DNA from: Flavobacterium sp. CS20
GTDB lineage: Bacteria > Bacteroidota > Bacteroidia > Flavobacteriales > Flavobacteriaceae
Reading direction: 5' to 3'
Assembly (NCBI RefSeq): GCF_018080005.1
Contig: NZ_CP073015.1
Coordinates: forward strand, 372,001 to 436,000
DNA: 64,000 nt
The notes beneath the pieces were generated by a model. The model was not told the origin of the DNA. It searched no databases and saw nothing but the letters and a program-made list of their open reading frames with translations. The position numbers and the translations under genes were made by a program. Positions 39,671-50,197 of this stretch are shown here, piece after piece. Numbering within the stretch: position 1 is the stretch's first letter; every line of letters begins with the position of its first letter.

Positions 39671-39984
39671 AAAACAAGCCTATAAGCCGGATTCTGTTTC
39701 CGCCTTGACGGAATCTTATCATTTATCTAGAATTTAGATTGCTCTAAATCTCAAGCTACCAACCCTCCAAGATCAAGCGTGCCACTTTCAAGCCTTGGTT
39801 TACATGGTATTGCACCGCATAGAGTTTACCTGATTTCACTACAGCCTAACTGTACTTGCTTTCTGTTGCACTTGTCCAATCCTGATTATTCATCAAGATG
39901 ACGGGCGTTACCCGCTATCTGCACTATGGTGTCCGGACTTTCCTTACTGACATTAATCGTCAGTGCGATAAGACGGCTTGTTTT
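39671..39984 (-). ncRNA. rnpB: RNase P RNA (catalytic subunit)
   Basis: This is the RNA that cleaves 5' leaders from tRNA precursors. On the minus strand the conserved core near the 5' end reads GGAAAGTCCGGACACCATAG, then GTGCAGATAGCGGGTAACGC, and the 3' part contains GAATCCGGCTTATAGGCTTG. The ends pair as helix P1: AAAACAAGCC (39984-39975) with GGCTTGTTTT (39680-39671). The length of about 314 nt is a little short compared with E. coli (377). The 3' end nearly touches rsmD. Confidence 0.95.
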
Positions 39985-40003
39985 ATGGTGAAGAAACTAA
40001 AGA

Positions 40004-40180
40004 TTAAGCCGATTCTTGCTCTTGTTCTTGCTTGCGTTTTTTGTTCTCTCTTAAACGTTCTTTTAGAGAACCGCTAATCCAATATGGCAAAATAGCAGTT
40101 AAGAAAATTAATAACCAAAACCCTATAGTAAGAATGGTTAAAAACAAAATAAACCCAAGATATTGATCAAACTCAAACAT
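40004..40180 (-). CDS. Small membrane protein (58 residues) next to rnpB
   Basis: This 58-residue open frame starts at ATG 40180 and ends at TAA 40004-40006. It begins MFEFDQYLGFILFLTILTIG, followed by a second hydrophobic stretch to about residue 37 and then a strongly charged tail of Lys, Arg, Glu and Gln. It is a likely membrane-anchored small protein with a cytoplasmic tail. A -7 box TATATTTG at 40206-40199 lies 19 bases upstream. It ends 19 bases before the 5' end of rnpB on the same strand. The function is unknown. The composition and promoter box support a real gene. Confidence 0.65.
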   Translation of the reverse strand: MFEFDQYLGFILFLTILTIGFWLLIFLTAILPYWISGSLKERLRENKKRKQEQEQESA

Positions 40181-40335
40181 GATTGCTAAAATTTGTTACA
40201 AATATAAATGTTTTTAATTAATATAAACATCTTAAAGGCACACAAAATTTAATGCATTAAAATTTATAATTTTATATTCTCAATTCAATTTTTAGCTCGA
40301 CTTTAGTTAAATTTGTGGAGCAAAAATTCAGCATT

Positions 40336-41742
40336 ATGAAATATAGAATAGAAAAAGATACTATTGGTGAAGTCAAAGTTCCAAAAGATAAACTTTGGGG
40401 AGCACAAACAGAACGTTCACGTAACAATTTTAAGATAGGTCCACAAGCATCTATGCCTTTAGATATAGTTTATGGCTTTGCTTATCTCAAAAAAGCCGCA
40501 GCTTATACCAATGCTGAATTAGGAGTTTTGAGCGAAGACAAACGAGATTTAATCGCCCAAGTTTGTGATGAAATTTTAGAAGGTCAACACGATGACCAAT
40601 TCCCTTTAGTTATTTGGCAAACGGGATCAGGCACACAAAGCAATATGAATGTCAACGAAGTTATAGCCAATCGTGCTCATATTATAACAGGAAAAACCTT
40701 AGGTGAAGGTGAAAAAACTTTACAACCTAATGACGATGTCAATAAATCTCAATCTTCTAATGACACTTTTCCTACAGGAATGCATATTGCGATTTATAAA
40801 AAACTTATAGAAAACACCATTCCTGGGGTTCAACATCTCCGAAATACTTTAGACCGTAAAGCAAAAGACCTTAAAAATGTGGTTAAAATAGGACGAACTC
40901 ATTTTATGGATGCCACACCTTTAACTTTAGGTCAAGAGTTTAGCGGTTATGTAGCTCAATTAGACTTTGGATTAAAAGCATTAAAAAACACCCTACCACA
41001 TTTACAAGAGTTAGCTTTAGGAGGTACTGCAGTGGGAACAGGATTAAATACACCAGACGGATATGATGTTAAAGTCGCTGAATATATTTCAAAATTTACT
41101 GGTTTTGAATTTAAAACCGCACAAAACAAATTTGAAGCCTTAGCAAGACATGATGCTTTAGTAGAAACTCATGGTGCTTTAAAACAACTCGCAGTTTCAT
41201 TGAATAAAATCGGAAATGATATTAGAATGTTATCTTCTGGTCCACGCAGTGGAATTGGCGAAATTATTATTCCAGCCAACGAGCCTGGTTCATCTATTAT
41301 GCCTGGAAAAGTAAATCCAACACAGTGTGAAGCTTTAACTATGGTTTCTGCTCAAGTCATAGGAAATGATGTTGCGGTAAACGTCGGTGGTATGCAAGGT
41401 CAATTTGAACTCAATGTGTTTAAGCCTGTTATGGCGACAAACCTTTTACAAAGTGCTGAACTCATTGGCGATGCTTGTATGTCTTTTGCAGATAATTGTG
41501 TGATTGGTATTGAAGCTAATCAAGAACGCATTGATGAACTGCTCAACAATAGCCTGATGTTAGTAACAGCTTTAAACACCAAAATAGGCTATTACAAAGC
41601 CGCAGAAATTGCCAACAAAGCCCATAAAGATGGTTCAACACTTAAAGAAGCGACTATTAACCTCGGTTATTTGACAGCTGAAGAATTTGACGAATGGGTC
41701 AAACCTGAAAAAATGATTGGTGATTTGAGCAAAACATTTTAG
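40336..41742 (+). CDS. fumC: Fumarate hydratase, class II
   Basis: This 468-residue homotetrameric TCA-cycle enzyme converts fumarate to L-malate. ATG 40336 is chosen because it gives the standard start [20 protein letters not shown] and because the earlier GTG at 40315 would fall in a -7 box (TAAATTTG, 40308-40315). Conserved parts include [16 protein letters not shown] at about residues 94-109, [18 protein letters not shown] with the active His at about residue 188, and the signature [13 protein letters not shown] at about residues 318-330 with the catalytic Ser. The frame is intact. A GDPD lipoprotein gene follows after 1 base. Confidence 0.96.
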   Translation: MKYRIEKDTIGEVKVPKDKLWGAQTERSRNNFKIGPQASMPLDIVYGFAYLKKAAAYTNAELGVLSEDKRDLIAQVCDEILEGQHDDQFPLVIWQTGSGTQSNMNVNEVIANRAHIITGKTLGEGEKTLQPNDDVNKSQSSNDTFPTGMHIAIYKKLIENTIPGVQHLRNTLDRKAKDLKNVVKIGRTHFMDATPLTLGQEFSGYVAQLDFGLKALKNTLPHLQELALGGTAVGTGLNTPDGYDVKVAEYISKFTGFEFKTAQNKFEALARHDALVETHGALKQLAVSLNKIGNDIRMLSSGPRSGIGEIIIPANEPGSSIMPGKVNPTQCEALTMVSAQVIGNDVAVNVGGMQGQFELNVFKPVMATNLLQSAELIGDACMSFADNCVIGIEANQERIDELLNNSLMLVTALNTKIGYYKAAEIANKAHKDGSTLKEATINLGYLTAEEFDEWVKPEKMIGDLSKTF

Positions 41743-41743
41743 G

Positions 41744-42661
41744 ATGAAAAATATTTTAATCTTATTTGTTTTACTGGGGTTTGCCAAAAGTTTACTCTCA
41801 TGCAAAAAAACTGATTCGTCAAAATCTATGACTTTAATAACATATAAATTTGACCTACAAGGTCATCGCGGAGCTAGAGGAATTTTGCCCGAAAATAGTC
41901 TTCAAGCTTTTCAAAAAGCCATAGATATTGGAGTGAATACTTTAGAGCTTGATGTTGTGATTTCAAAAGATTCTATGGTGGTTGTTTCACACGATGCTTA
42001 TATGAACCCTGATGTTTGTTTAAATGCTCAAGGTCAAAAAATATCAGATTCATCTCAGTTCAATCTTTACAAGATGAATTATGAAGACATAAAAACCTTT
42101 GATTGTGGAAGTTTACAACATCCTAATTTTCCTGAGCAAAAACCTCTCAAAACTCATAAGCCTTTATTATCTGAGGTTATCAAAATGACAACAGATAATC
42201 TGAAAAAAAAAGGAACACGTGTTTCACTTAATATCGAAATTAAGTCGTCTCCAGAAACCGATGGTGTTTATCATCCTAAACCTGATGTGTTTGCAGATTT
42301 GGTTATAAAAACGATAAAAAACGAATTGATTCCTTTAAATAAAATTAATATTCAAAGTTTTGATAAGCGTGTTGTGAGGTATGTTATTGACCATTATCCC
42401 GAAATCTCTACTGCTTATTTGGTAGAAAATGGAAGCTTTTATGAGAATTTACAAGATTTAGGTAAAACACCACAAATTTATAGTCCATATTTTAAAACCC
42501 TTGATAGTTTAGATGTTAAACAAGCCCATAACAGTGGTGTCAAAGTAATTCCATGGACAGTAAACGAAATCAGCGATATGCAAAACTTATTAGAACTTGG
42601 CGTTGATGGTCTCATTACTGATTATCCAAATCGTGCAAAAGCTTTACAAAGCTCTAATTAG
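41744..42661 (+). CDS. Glycerophosphodiester phosphodiesterase, lipoprotein
   Basis: This 305-residue exported enzyme hydrolyses glycerophosphodiesters to glycerol 3-phosphate and alcohol. Residues 1-20 form a lipoprotein signal with the lipobox SLLSC (Cys 20). The GDPD domain starts near residue 37: LQGHRGARGILPENSLQAF holds the catalytic His-Arg and Glu, ELDVVISKD the metal-binding Glu and Asp, and VVVSHDAYM the second His. Near the C-terminus is GVDGLITDYPNRA, typical of the family. It is coupled with fumC by a 1-base gap and overlaps the convergent SDR gene by 4 bases. Confidence 0.92.
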   Translation: MKNILILFVLLGFAKSLLSCKKTDSSKSMTLITYKFDLQGHRGARGILPENSLQAFQKAIDIGVNTLELDVVISKDSMVVVSHDAYMNPDVCLNAQGQKISDSSQFNLYKMNYEDIKTFDCGSLQHPNFPEQKPLKTHKPLLSEVIKMTTDNLKKKGTRVSLNIEIKSSPETDGVYHPKPDVFADLVIKTIKNELIPLNKINIQSFDKRVVRYVIDHYPEISTAYLVENGSFYENLQDLGKTPQIYSPYFKTLDSLDVKQAHNSGVKVIPWTVNEISDMQNLLELGVDGLITDYPNRAKALQSSN

Positions 42662-43539
42662 TTATTCTTTTTAGCTTTTATCATTTGCTCCAGCATATCC
42701 CATAGTTCTTCTGGCACTTGTTCTAATAGGTTAAACTGTCCCGCACCTTTTAGCCATTCGCCACCATCTATAGTCACCACTTCACCGTTGAGATATTCTG
42801 CAAAATCAGACAGAAGATAAGTCGCTAGATTAGCCAATTCTTGATGATTGCCAACACGCTGAAGAGGCACTTTTTTAGATAAATCAAATTTTTCTTTGAG
42901 GTCGCCAGGTAAAAGTCTGTCCCAAGCACCTTTAGTAGGAAAAGGTCCAGGTGCAATGGCATTAAACCGAATGCCATATTTAGCCCATTCAACAGCTAAG
43001 GATCGCGTCATAGCAAGAACCCCAGCTTTGGCGGTTGCACTTGGCACAACATAAGCTGAACCTGTCCAAGCATAAGTCGTGACAATATTTAAAACCACTT
43101 TTTGTTTTTCTTTGAGTTCTATCCACTTTTTGCCAAAAGCTAAAGTGCAATTTTTACTACCTTTTAAAACAATATCAATAATGGTATCAAACGCATTGGC
43201 AGACAAACGTTCAGTAGGTGAAATAAAATTTCCAGCAAGATTGTTCAGCAAACCATCAATACGGCCAAAATGCTTGATGCTATCATCTCTCATTTTACAA
43301 ACGGCATCATAATCCCTAACATCGCATTGTAGAGCGAGGACTTCGCTTCCTGTTTCATCCTCAAGTTCTTTGGCAGTATTTTTTAATTTGTCCAGATTTC
43401 GTGAAGTGATGACTACTTTAGCACCGAGCTCTAACAGATAGCGAGTCATAGATTTGCCGAGTCCGCTACCGCCACCAGTAACGACGTAATTTTTTCCTTT
43501 GAGAGCATCATCTCTGAGCATTTTGTCTTGATATGCCAT
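42658..43539 (-). CDS. Short-chain dehydrogenase, 2,4-dienoyl-CoA reductase-like
   Basis: This 293-residue soluble NAD(P)H enzyme starts MAYQDKMLRDDALKGKNYVV. The cofactor loop TGGGSGLGKSMT is at about residues 21-32, and NNLAGNF is at about residues 98-104. The usual YxxxK is replaced by SATAKAGVLAMTRSLAVEW, as in peroxisomal-type 2,4-dienoyl-CoA reductases, which suggests a role in unsaturated acyl-CoA breakdown. It begins 13 bases after the end of scpA on the same strand and is likely in the same operon. Another acyl-CoA reductase or a general SDR cannot be excluded. Confidence 0.85.
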   Translation of the reverse strand: MAYQDKMLRDDALKGKNYVVTGGGSGLGKSMTRYLLELGAKVVITSRNLDKLKNTAKELEDETGSEVLALQCDVRDYDAVCKMRDDSIKHFGRIDGLLNNLAGNFISPTERLSANAFDTIIDIVLKGSKNCTLAFGKKWIELKEKQKVVLNIVTTYAWTGSAYVVPSATAKAGVLAMTRSLAVEWAKYGIRFNAIAPGPFPTKGAWDRLLPGDLKEKFDLSKKVPLQRVGNHQELANLATYLLSDFAEYLNGEVVTIDGGEWLKGAGQFNLLEQVPEELWDMLEQMIKAKKNN

Positions 43540-43552
43540 AATTTGTTTATAT

Positions 43553-45681
43553 TTAGTCGGGAATGGTTTTTATAAGAATTTCTAATAAATCTATAGCGAC
43601 TTGGCTAATTTTGGTTCCTGGACCAAAAACTGCAACTGCACCAGCATCAAACAAAAATTCATAATCTGCTGAGGGAATCACACCACCAACAATCACCATA
43701 ATATCTTCTCGACCTAAGTCTTTAAGAGCTTTGATGACTTCAGGAACAAGGGTTTTATGACCTGCAGAAGAGAAGACACGCCGAGCACATGCACGTCATT
43801 TTCAACGGCTTGTTGGGCGGCTTCTTGTGGGGTTTGAAACAGTGGACTAATATCGACATCAAAACCGAGGTCGGCATAGCTTGTTGCAACAACTTTTGCA
43901 CCTCTATCGTGACCGTCTTGTCCCATTTTGGCAATCATAATGCGAGGTCTTCGACCTTCAAGTTCTGCAAATTTGTCGGCCAATTGTTTGGCTTTTTCAA
44001 AAGTTTGATCTGTTTTCATCTCTTTACTATAAATGCCACTAAAAGATTGAATTTCTGCTTGATGCCTTCCGTATTCACGTTCTAAAGCATCGCTGATTTC
44101 TCCTAAGGTTGCTCTTTGTTTTGCCGCTTGCACAGCAATTTCTAACAAATTACCTTGACCGCTTTTTGCGGTTTGATAGAGTTTTTCAAGTGTTTTTTGC
44201 ACTTGTTTTTCGTCTCTTTCGGCTTTTAATTTTTTTAGTTTTTCTATCTGTTGCAACCTTACTTTTTGGTTATCAACTTCTAAGGTTACAATAGGGTCTT
44301 CTTTGTCGAGACGATAACTGTTAACCCCTATAATTTTGTCTTGACCTGAATCAATCTTGGCTTGTTTTTTAGCGGCAGCTTGTTCTATACGCAATTTGGG
44401 AATACCTTTTTCAATGGCTTTGGTCATTCCGCCAAGAGACTTAATTTCTTCAAGGTGTTTCCAAGCACGTTTGGCGATGTCGTCAGTCAATTTTTCAACG
44501 TAATAACTACCAGCCCAAGGATCGACGGTTTTTGTAATTTGGGTTTCTTCTTGTAAATAGATTTGCGTGTTTCTCGCTATACGTGCAGAAAAATCTGAGG
44601 GTAAAGCAATGGCTTCATCTAAAGCGTTGGTATGTAAACTTTGTGTACCGCCAAAAGCTGCAGCTGTAGCTTCAATACAAGTTCTCGCAACATTGTTAAA
44701 CGGGTCTTGTTCTGTGAGTGAATAGCCACTGGTTTGGCAATGCGTTCTTAAAGCTAAAGACTTTGGATTTTTAGGATTAAATTGTTTGACCAACTTTGCC
44801 CAGAGCATTCTGGCGACTCTCATTTTGGCGATTTCCATAAAATGATTCATACCAATGCCCCAAAAAAATGACAATCTTGGTGCAAAACTATCAATATCCA
44901 TTCCTGCATCTAAGCCTGTTTTGATGTATTCTAAACCATCGGCAAGCGTGTAAGCCAATTCAATATCGGCTGTAGCACCGGCTTCTTGCATATGGTAGCC
45001 TGAAATACTAATGCTATTAAATCTTGGCATATTTTGAGAGGTGTATTCAAAAATATCGGCAATGATTTTCATTGATGGCGTTGGCGGATAAATATAGGTG
45101 TTGCGCACCATAAATTCTTTTAGAATATCGTTTTGAATGGTGCCAGAGAGTTGTTCAGATTTTACGCCTGTTTCATGGGCTGTAGCAATGTAAAATGCCA
45201 TTATGGGCAAAACTGCCCCATTCATAGTCATTGAAACGGACATTTGGTCTAAAGGAATTTGATCAAATAAGACTTTCATGTCTTCAATGCTGTCAATGGC
45301 TACGCCAGCTTTACCGACATCGCCTACTACGCGTTCGTGATCGCTATCGTAACCGCGATGTGTTGGTAAATCAAATGCCACAGAAAGTCCTTTTTGACCG
45401 GCTTTAAGGTTGCGGCGATAAAAAGCATTGCTTTCTTCGGCTGTTGAAAAGCCCGCATATTGGCGAATTGTCCACGGACGACCAACATACATACTGGAAT
45501 ATGGGCCACGCAAATAGGGTGGAATACCAGTCGCAAAATTTAGATGCTCAAGCGATTGAATATCATTTTGAGTATATCGATTTTTAATTTCAATTTTTTC
45601 ATTCGTCAAAAATTTTTCATCAGACTTTGAGGTCTCATCAAAATCGAAATTGAGTTTTATGTTGTTGATATCTTTTGCCAT
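43553..45681 (-). CDS. scpA: Methylmalonyl-CoA mutase large subunit, frame broken at 43767/43768
   Basis: This B12-dependent enzyme interconverts methylmalonyl-CoA and succinyl-CoA. ATG 45681 is preferred over a TTG two codons upstream. The catalytic TIM barrel contains [20 protein letters not shown] near residue 68 and [19 protein letters not shown]. The C-terminal cobalamin domain has [20 protein letters not shown] with the DxHxxG loop. The frame then breaks after LGVSS, where one base is missing between 43767 and 43768. The true end ([13 protein letters not shown] to [11 protein letters not shown]) lies in another frame and stops at 43553-43555. The repaired length of about 710 residues is usual. 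It is downstream of mutA. Confidence 0.94.
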
Positions 45682-45694
45682 AATCAAGCTGTCT

Positions 45695-46993
45695 TTAAAT
45701 GTTTTCTTGAGAAAGTCTTTGTTGTTCTAGTTGTTCTGCAATACGACGTTTTGTGATAGGTTTTAAAAGGGTTTTGCGTTTGTGTTTTGTTGGAAATATA
45801 TTTTTTTCTAATTGTTCTTTCATTTTGTCGTCTTCATTTTCAAAAACGTTCACGCCAACGAGTTTTAATTTTTTATTTTTAAATTGTTCTAAAGATTTTG
45901 AAAATTGTTGGTCAATTTTTTCTTGTATTTTTCCATCAAATAATTGTTGGATAAATCCATTAGATTTTTCTATAGATTTAAAGAGTTCTAAAGCTTTTTC
46001 TGATAAGGCATTCGTCAGATAATCAACATAATAACTGCCGTCTGAAGGATTGCTAACTTTGTCAAAATAACTTTCATTTTTAAGAATCAAGAGTTGATTT
46101 CTCGCAATGCGTTGGCTAAATTCGTTGTTGTTTTTAAAAATCTTGTCATAAGTGGTGTTGCAGACCAAATCGCTTCCACCAAGAATTGCACTCATACATT
46201 CTGTAGTTGTTCTGAGCAAATTGACATTATAGTCGTAAATGCTCATGTGATGTTGTCCAGGTTCAGAAATTATTTTGAGTTTGTATTTGATATTTTTGTA
46301 TTTGCAAATGCTGTTTACTAAAACTCTTAAAGCCTTCAGTTTTGCTATTTCAAAAAAATAATTTGGTCCGATACCACAAAAGATATAAAGTTTTAAAGTT
46401 TGAATTTCACTAAAATCCAATGCTTTAAAATAGCTGTTGAGGTGAGCGATAGAGTAGGCGAGTTGTTGTGTGATATTGGCACCTGAGTTGTGGTATAGTC
46501 GAGAATCAATATTTAAACTGCTCGATTTTTCAACAAAATTTTGAAGTAAACTAAAATCTTTGTCTTGACTTTTTAACCAATTTCCTGTTTGTGCTAAATG
46601 GTGAATAGGATCAAATTTGTAGATTAAATTTTTTCGGGATTCAAAATTAAATTGCTCAGGTTGGTCAATTTCTAATATTAATGGCAAGTTTAGATTGCTT
46701 ATATTTTCAGGTAATTGGTCTGATTTTATCCAAAACGCTTCAGCACCTTTTGATTTGAATTGGTCTAAATTTTCTAAATCATCAGTTTTTTCAGTAATCA
46801 ACCATTGTTGAGGAGAAGGAATATTGAGTTTTTGATGCGAATCTTGATGATAAAAAGGTTTGATATCAATGCCTTCGTCAGTTGAAGTCAACATTGTTTG
46901 GTTGTAATCTTTTCCTTTGAGGTCAGCTTGAATTTTTTGTTTCCAAGTTTTTTCAGATACAAGCTTAAATTCTTCAAAAAGTTGTTTTGGCAT
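45695..46993 (-). CDS. mutA: Methylmalonyl-CoA mutase small subunit
   Basis: This 432-residue non-catalytic partner of the large subunit has the family TIM-barrel pattern but no cobalamin loop. It starts [20 protein letters not shown] and shows [20 protein letters not shown] at about residues 262-281, then [20 protein letters not shown]. The C-terminal B12-binding-like domain of longer homologues is absent, as is common in Flavobacteriia. It begins 3 bases after divIC and ends 13 bases before scpA, so the two subunits are made together. Confidence 0.9.
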   Translation of the reverse strand: MPKQLFEEFKLVSEKTWKQKIQADLKGKDYNQTMLTSTDEGIDIKPFYHQDSHQKLNIPSPQQWLITEKTDDLENLDQFKSKGAEAFWIKSDQLPENISNLNLPLILEIDQPEQFNFESRKNLIYKFDPIHHLAQTGNWLKSQDKDFSLLQNFVEKSSSLNIDSRLYHNSGANITQQLAYSIAHLNSYFKALDFSEIQTLKLYIFCGIGPNYFFEIAKLKALRVLVNSICKYKNIKYKLKIISEPGQHHMSIYDYNVNLLRTTTECMSAILGGSDLVCNTTYDKIFKNNNEFSQRIARNQLLILKNESYFDKVSNPSDGSYYVDYLTNALSEKALELFKSIEKSNGFIQQLFDGKIQEKIDQQFSKSLEQFKNKKLKLVGVNVFENEDDKMKEQLEKNIFPTKHKRKTLLKPITKRRIAEQLEQQRLSQENI

Positions 46994-46996
46994 AAT

Positions 46997-47317
46997 TTAT
47001 TTATTTAGACTGTCTTCATATTTGATGATAAATACGTCTTCGTTTTCACGTTTCATAAAATAAGTTTCTCTGGCAAATTTTTCAATTTCTACAGAATCTT
47101 TTAAGGTTTTTAAAGTTTTTTTATCCTTTTCAATTTCAGATTTGTAGTAGTTGATATTGTTTTCAATCTCATTGATTTCATCGTTTAATTTTTGGTGAGT
47201 TAGCCAAGAATTGGTATCAAAAAACAGCATCCATACCGTAAATACAAGTAATACAAAAATGTATCTATTGGTCAGGATTTTAAACCAAGTTTTTTGTTTT
47301 AGGCTTTTCCACTTCAT
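46997..47317 (-). CDS. Septum formation initiator (DivIC/FtsB family)
   Basis: This 106-residue bitopic membrane protein has a cytoplasmic basic start (MKWKSLKQKTWFKILTNR), one transmembrane segment at about residues 19-35 (YIFVLLVFTVWMLFFD) and a periplasmic coiled coil at about residues 42-75. The coiled coil is followed by the family marker VEIEKFARETYFMKRENEDV. Members join FtsL and FtsQ in the divisome. It sits between udk and mutA, an order common in Flavobacteriia that appears unrelated in function. Confidence 0.88.
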   Translation of the reverse strand: MKWKSLKQKTWFKILTNRYIFVLLVFTVWMLFFDTNSWLTHQKLNDEINEIENNINYYKSEIEKDKKTLKTLKDSVEIEKFARETYFMKRENEDVFIIKYEDSLNK

Positions 47318-47335
47318 ATGGATAAAGATACAAAA

Positions 47336-47944
47336 TTAGATGAGACGTTCTTTGATAATAGTTTGAACAATTTCAACCGCAACATTATTGTATTTATTGT
47401 TAGGAATAATAATGTCTGCAAACTCCTTTGTTGGCTGGATAAATTCAATATGCATTGGTTTTAGGGTATTTTGGTATCGATCTAAAACTTCGTCAAGATT
47501 TCTACCGCGTTCTGCAATATCTCTTTTAAGTCGTCTAATAAGGCGTTCATCCGAATCGGTTTGGACATAAATTTTGATATCCAACATTTCGCGAATAGCA
47601 GGATTGGTTAGGATTAAAATTCCTTCAACAATCATCACTTTTCGGGGTTGAGTGGTTTTGGTTTGACCTGTTCGGTTGTGGGTTTTGAATGAATAGATAG
47701 GTTGTTCAACATGTTGTCCAGATTTCAGGGTCTTGAGGTGTTTGACTAAGAGTTCAAAATCTATAGATTGTGGGTGATCAAAGTTGATGTTTTTTCGCTC
47801 TTCAAAGCTGAGATGCGAGGTATCTTTGTAATAAGAATCTTGATAAATCACATCAACTTCATCATGTTGAAGTTCGTCTAAAATGTGGTTGACAACAGTA
47901 GTTTTGCCACTTCCTGTTCCACCCGCAATTCCAATGGTAAGCAT
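47336..47944 (-). CDS. udk: Uridine kinase
   Basis: This 202-residue cytoplasmic P-loop kinase phosphorylates uridine and cytidine in pyrimidine salvage. It starts MLTIGIAGGTGSGKTTVVNH, with Walker A at residues 8-15. Other family parts are YQDSYYKD at about residue 39, NFDHPQSIDFELL at about residues 54-66, and RLIRRLKRDIAERGRNLDEV at about residues 133-152. The length is normal. It is the first gene of a run udk-divIC-mutA-scpA-SDR on the minus strand with gaps under 20 bases. Confidence 0.95.
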   Translation of the reverse strand: MLTIGIAGGTGSGKTTVVNHILDELQHDEVDVIYQDSYYKDTSHLSFEERKNINFDHPQSIDFELLVKHLKTLKSGQHVEQPIYSFKTHNRTGQTKTTQPRKVMIVEGILILTNPAIREMLDIKIYVQTDSDERLIRRLKRDIAERGRNLDEVLDRYQNTLKPMHIEFIQPTKEFADIIIPNNKYNNVAVEIVQTIIKERLI

Positions 47945-48076
47945 TTGATAAAATTTGTGTAAAAGTAATACACTTCAATGAAATTTGAAATTGAAAATGC
48001 TGTGATGTAAGAAAAAATATATCAGTTATAATATCCTTCAGATATTATTATAAAAAAATAGAGAAACTTATAAAAA

Positions 48077-49033
48077 TCAGATGGCTTCCTTTACGTTTTT
48101 ATCTGTTTGTTTTTCTGCATATTTCATTGCAAGATCTCTGACCCATTTACCATTTTCCCAAGCTTTTTTTCGTGCATTTAAGCGTTGTTTGTTGCATTTG
48201 CCATGACCTTTAACAACTTGCCAAAATTCATCCCAATCAATTTTACCAAAGTCGTAATGACCAGTTTTGTTGTTATATTTTAAATCATTATCAGGAATTT
48301 TAAGTCCAAGAATATCAGCTTGTGGCACAGTTTGATCTATAAATTGTTGACGCAATTCGTCGTTGGTTTTGCGTTTTAATTTCCATTTCATAGATTGCTC
48401 GGTATGGGTAGATTGATCATCTGTTGGACCAAACATCATCAGCGATGACCACCACCAACGATTTAAAGCATCTTGAGCCATGTCTTTTTGCTCTTTGGTT
48501 CCATTACAAAGTGTGAGCATAATTTCGTAACCTTGTCGTTGATGAAAGCTTTCTTCTTTACATACTCTAACCATGGCTCTAGCATAGGGACCAAAAGAGG
48601 TGTTACACAAAGGCACTTGATTGATGATTGCAAGACCGTCAACTAACCATCCAATGGCACCGATATCAGCCCAAGTTAGTGTAGGATAATTAAATATGCT
48701 GGAATATTTAGCTTTTCCTGAGTGGAGTTGTTCAAAGAGTTCTTCACGCGATACCCCTAAAGTTTCGGTTGCAGAATACAGATAAAGTCCGAGACCAGCT
48801 TCATCTTGGACTTTGGCTAAAAGGGCAACTTTTCGTCTTAAAGACGGTGCTCTAGTGATCCAATTGCCTTCAGGTAACATACCTACAATTTCTGAATGTG
48901 CATGTTGAGAAATTTGTCTGATATGTGTTTGGCGGTATTTTTCTGGCATCCAGTCTTTAGGTTCAATTTTCTCGTCATTAGCAATTTTTGCTTCAAAAAT
49001 TTGTTCTAAATTTTTAACTTTTTTTGAACTCAT
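48077..49033 (-). CDS. paaA: Phenylacetyl-CoA epoxidase subunit A-like protein
   Basis: This 318-residue protein resembles PaaA, the di-iron catalytic subunit of the phenylacetyl-CoA 1,2-epoxidase. Di-iron ligand motifs are seen as [20 protein letters not shown] at about residues 70-89 and [17 protein letters not shown] at about residues 155-171 (Glu and ExxH). [14 protein letters not shown] and [18 protein letters not shown] are also typical. It follows paaE by 17 bases. The usual following genes paaB, paaC and paaD are absent: the next gene is udk after 132 bases. PaaC is normally needed for activity, so this copy may be non-functional or rely on genes elsewhere. Confidence 0.88.
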   Translation of the reverse strand: MSSKKVKNLEQIFEAKIANDEKIEPKDWMPEKYRQTHIRQISQHAHSEIVGMLPEGNWITRAPSLRRKVALLAKVQDEAGLGLYLYSATETLGVSREELFEQLHSGKAKYSSIFNYPTLTWADIGAIGWLVDGLAIINQVPLCNTSFGPYARAMVRVCKEESFHQRQGYEIMLTLCNGTKEQKDMAQDALNRWWWSSLMMFGPTDDQSTHTEQSMKWKLKRKTNDELRQQFIDQTVPQADILGLKIPDNDLKYNNKTGHYDFGKIDWDEFWQVVKGHGKCNKQRLNARKKAWENGKWVRDLAMKYAEKQTDKNVKEAI

Positions 49034-49050
49034 GTTTTTTTCTTTAAAGA

Positions 49051-50124
49051 TTATACATCAAAATCTAATACAATTTTAGGAGTTGTAGGAATGGATTGGC
49101 AACTTAAAATGAAATTATTATTTAATTCATCTTTTTCTAAAGCATAATTAACTTTCATTTCAACTTTTCCTTCCTTAATTTTACATTTACAGGTGCTACA
49201 AACTCCACCTTTACAGGCATAAGGCAAATCGGCACCAGCATTTAGAGCAATGTCTAGAATATTGTCGTCGTCCTTTTGCATTTCAAAATGAAACTCTTTA
49301 CCAGCATCTAAAATAGTTATTGAAGTAGAGCCTTTTCTGCTTTGCCTTACTTTATCTACTCTTTTTTTATCGGCTTTTGATAAACCTGTTACAAACAATT
49401 CATAATGAATTTTTTCTTTAGGAAAACCTAAATCAGACAATTGGTCACGAATGGTGAAAATCATAGATTCAGGACCGCAAATAAAACATTCATCTATGGT
49501 GTTTAGGTTTAAAATGGTATCGGTTAATTGTTTGATTTTTTCTGAGGTAAATCGACCATTAAACAATTCAATATCTCTATTTTCTCGAGTTAGAAAATAG
49601 AATAATTCAAATCTTCCAAAGAACTTATTTCTAATCTGCTCTAATTCTTCTTTAAATATAATAGATTTTGCGTTTTTATTCAAATAAAATAGCCTACAAT
49701 TTGAATTTGGTTCATTTTTTAGGTAGGTTTTAATCATTGATATGATTGGTGTAATACCACTACCAGCAGCAAAAAACAAATAATTTTTGGATTGTTTAGG
49801 CTTAGATTTTAAACCAAATTCTCCACTTGGAGGCATGACTTCTATGCTATCTCCTTTTTTTAAATAAGTATTGATATAGGTTGAAAACTTACCATTTGGT
49901 ATTTGTTTTACAGCTACTTTCCATTCATTGTCCAGCGGACTGCTACAAAGAGAGTATGATCGTCTTAAATCTTCTTGATTTATCTCTTTTTTTAGGGTTA
50001 GGTGTTGACCTGGATTAAACTGAAATTTCTGTTTTAAATCTTCAGGAATATCAAATGAGACAACAGTGCAGTTGTTTGTTTCTTTAGATATTTCTTTAAC
50101 TTGTAAAGGGTAAAATTTTGACAT
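49051..50124 (-). CDS. paaE: Phenylacetyl-CoA epoxidase reductase subunit
   Basis: This 357-residue protein passes electrons from NADPH to the PaaA oxygenase. ATG 50124 gives the family start [20 protein letters not shown]; the longer frame upstream is not conserved. The FAD-binding motif [10 protein letters not shown] is at about residues 54-63, the NAD-binding part has [15 protein letters not shown], and a C-terminal plant-type 2Fe-2S domain has the Cys cluster [18 protein letters not shown] plus a later Cys in FILSCQS. It is followed by paaA, and an inverted repeat lies just upstream. Confidence 0.9.
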   Translation of the reverse strand: MSKFYPLQVKEISKETNNCTVVSFDIPEDLKQKFQFNPGQHLTLKKEINQEDLRRSYSLCSSPLDNEWKVAVKQIPNGKFSTYINTYLKKGDSIEVMPPSGEFGLKSKPKQSKNYLFFAAGSGITPIISMIKTYLKNEPNSNCRLFYLNKNAKSIIFKEELEQIRNKFFGRFELFYFLTRENRDIELFNGRFTSEKIKQLTDTILNLNTIDECFICGPESMIFTIRDQLSDLGFPKEKIHYELFVTGLSKADKKRVDKVRQSRKGSTSITILDAGKEFHFEMQKDDDNILDIALNAGADLPYACKGGVCSTCKCKIKEGKVEMKVNYALEKDELNNNFILSCQSIPTTPKIVLDFDV

Positions 50125-50143
50125 ATCAAATTTATGGTATTCA

Positions 50144-50163
50144 AAACTAACAAATGTTAGTTT
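50144..50163. promoter_or_regulatory. 8-bp inverted repeat upstream of paaE, possible operator
   Basis: AAACTAAC (50144-50151) and GTTAGTTT (50156-50163) are perfect inverted repeats with a 4-base spacer, 20 bases upstream of the paaE ATG. The size and place suit a TetR-type repressor site, but no regulator gene is nearby. It could also be a hairpin at the end of murB. Confidence 0.35.
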
Positions 50164-50197
50164 AAAAAGCAAATACACTTTTAAAGATTAACGGTAT

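Noticed and set aside
50127..50134. TAAATTTG as the -7 box of a paaE promoter
   Set aside because: It ends 3 bases before the ATG, so transcription would start inside the coding sequence, and no -33 box fits.
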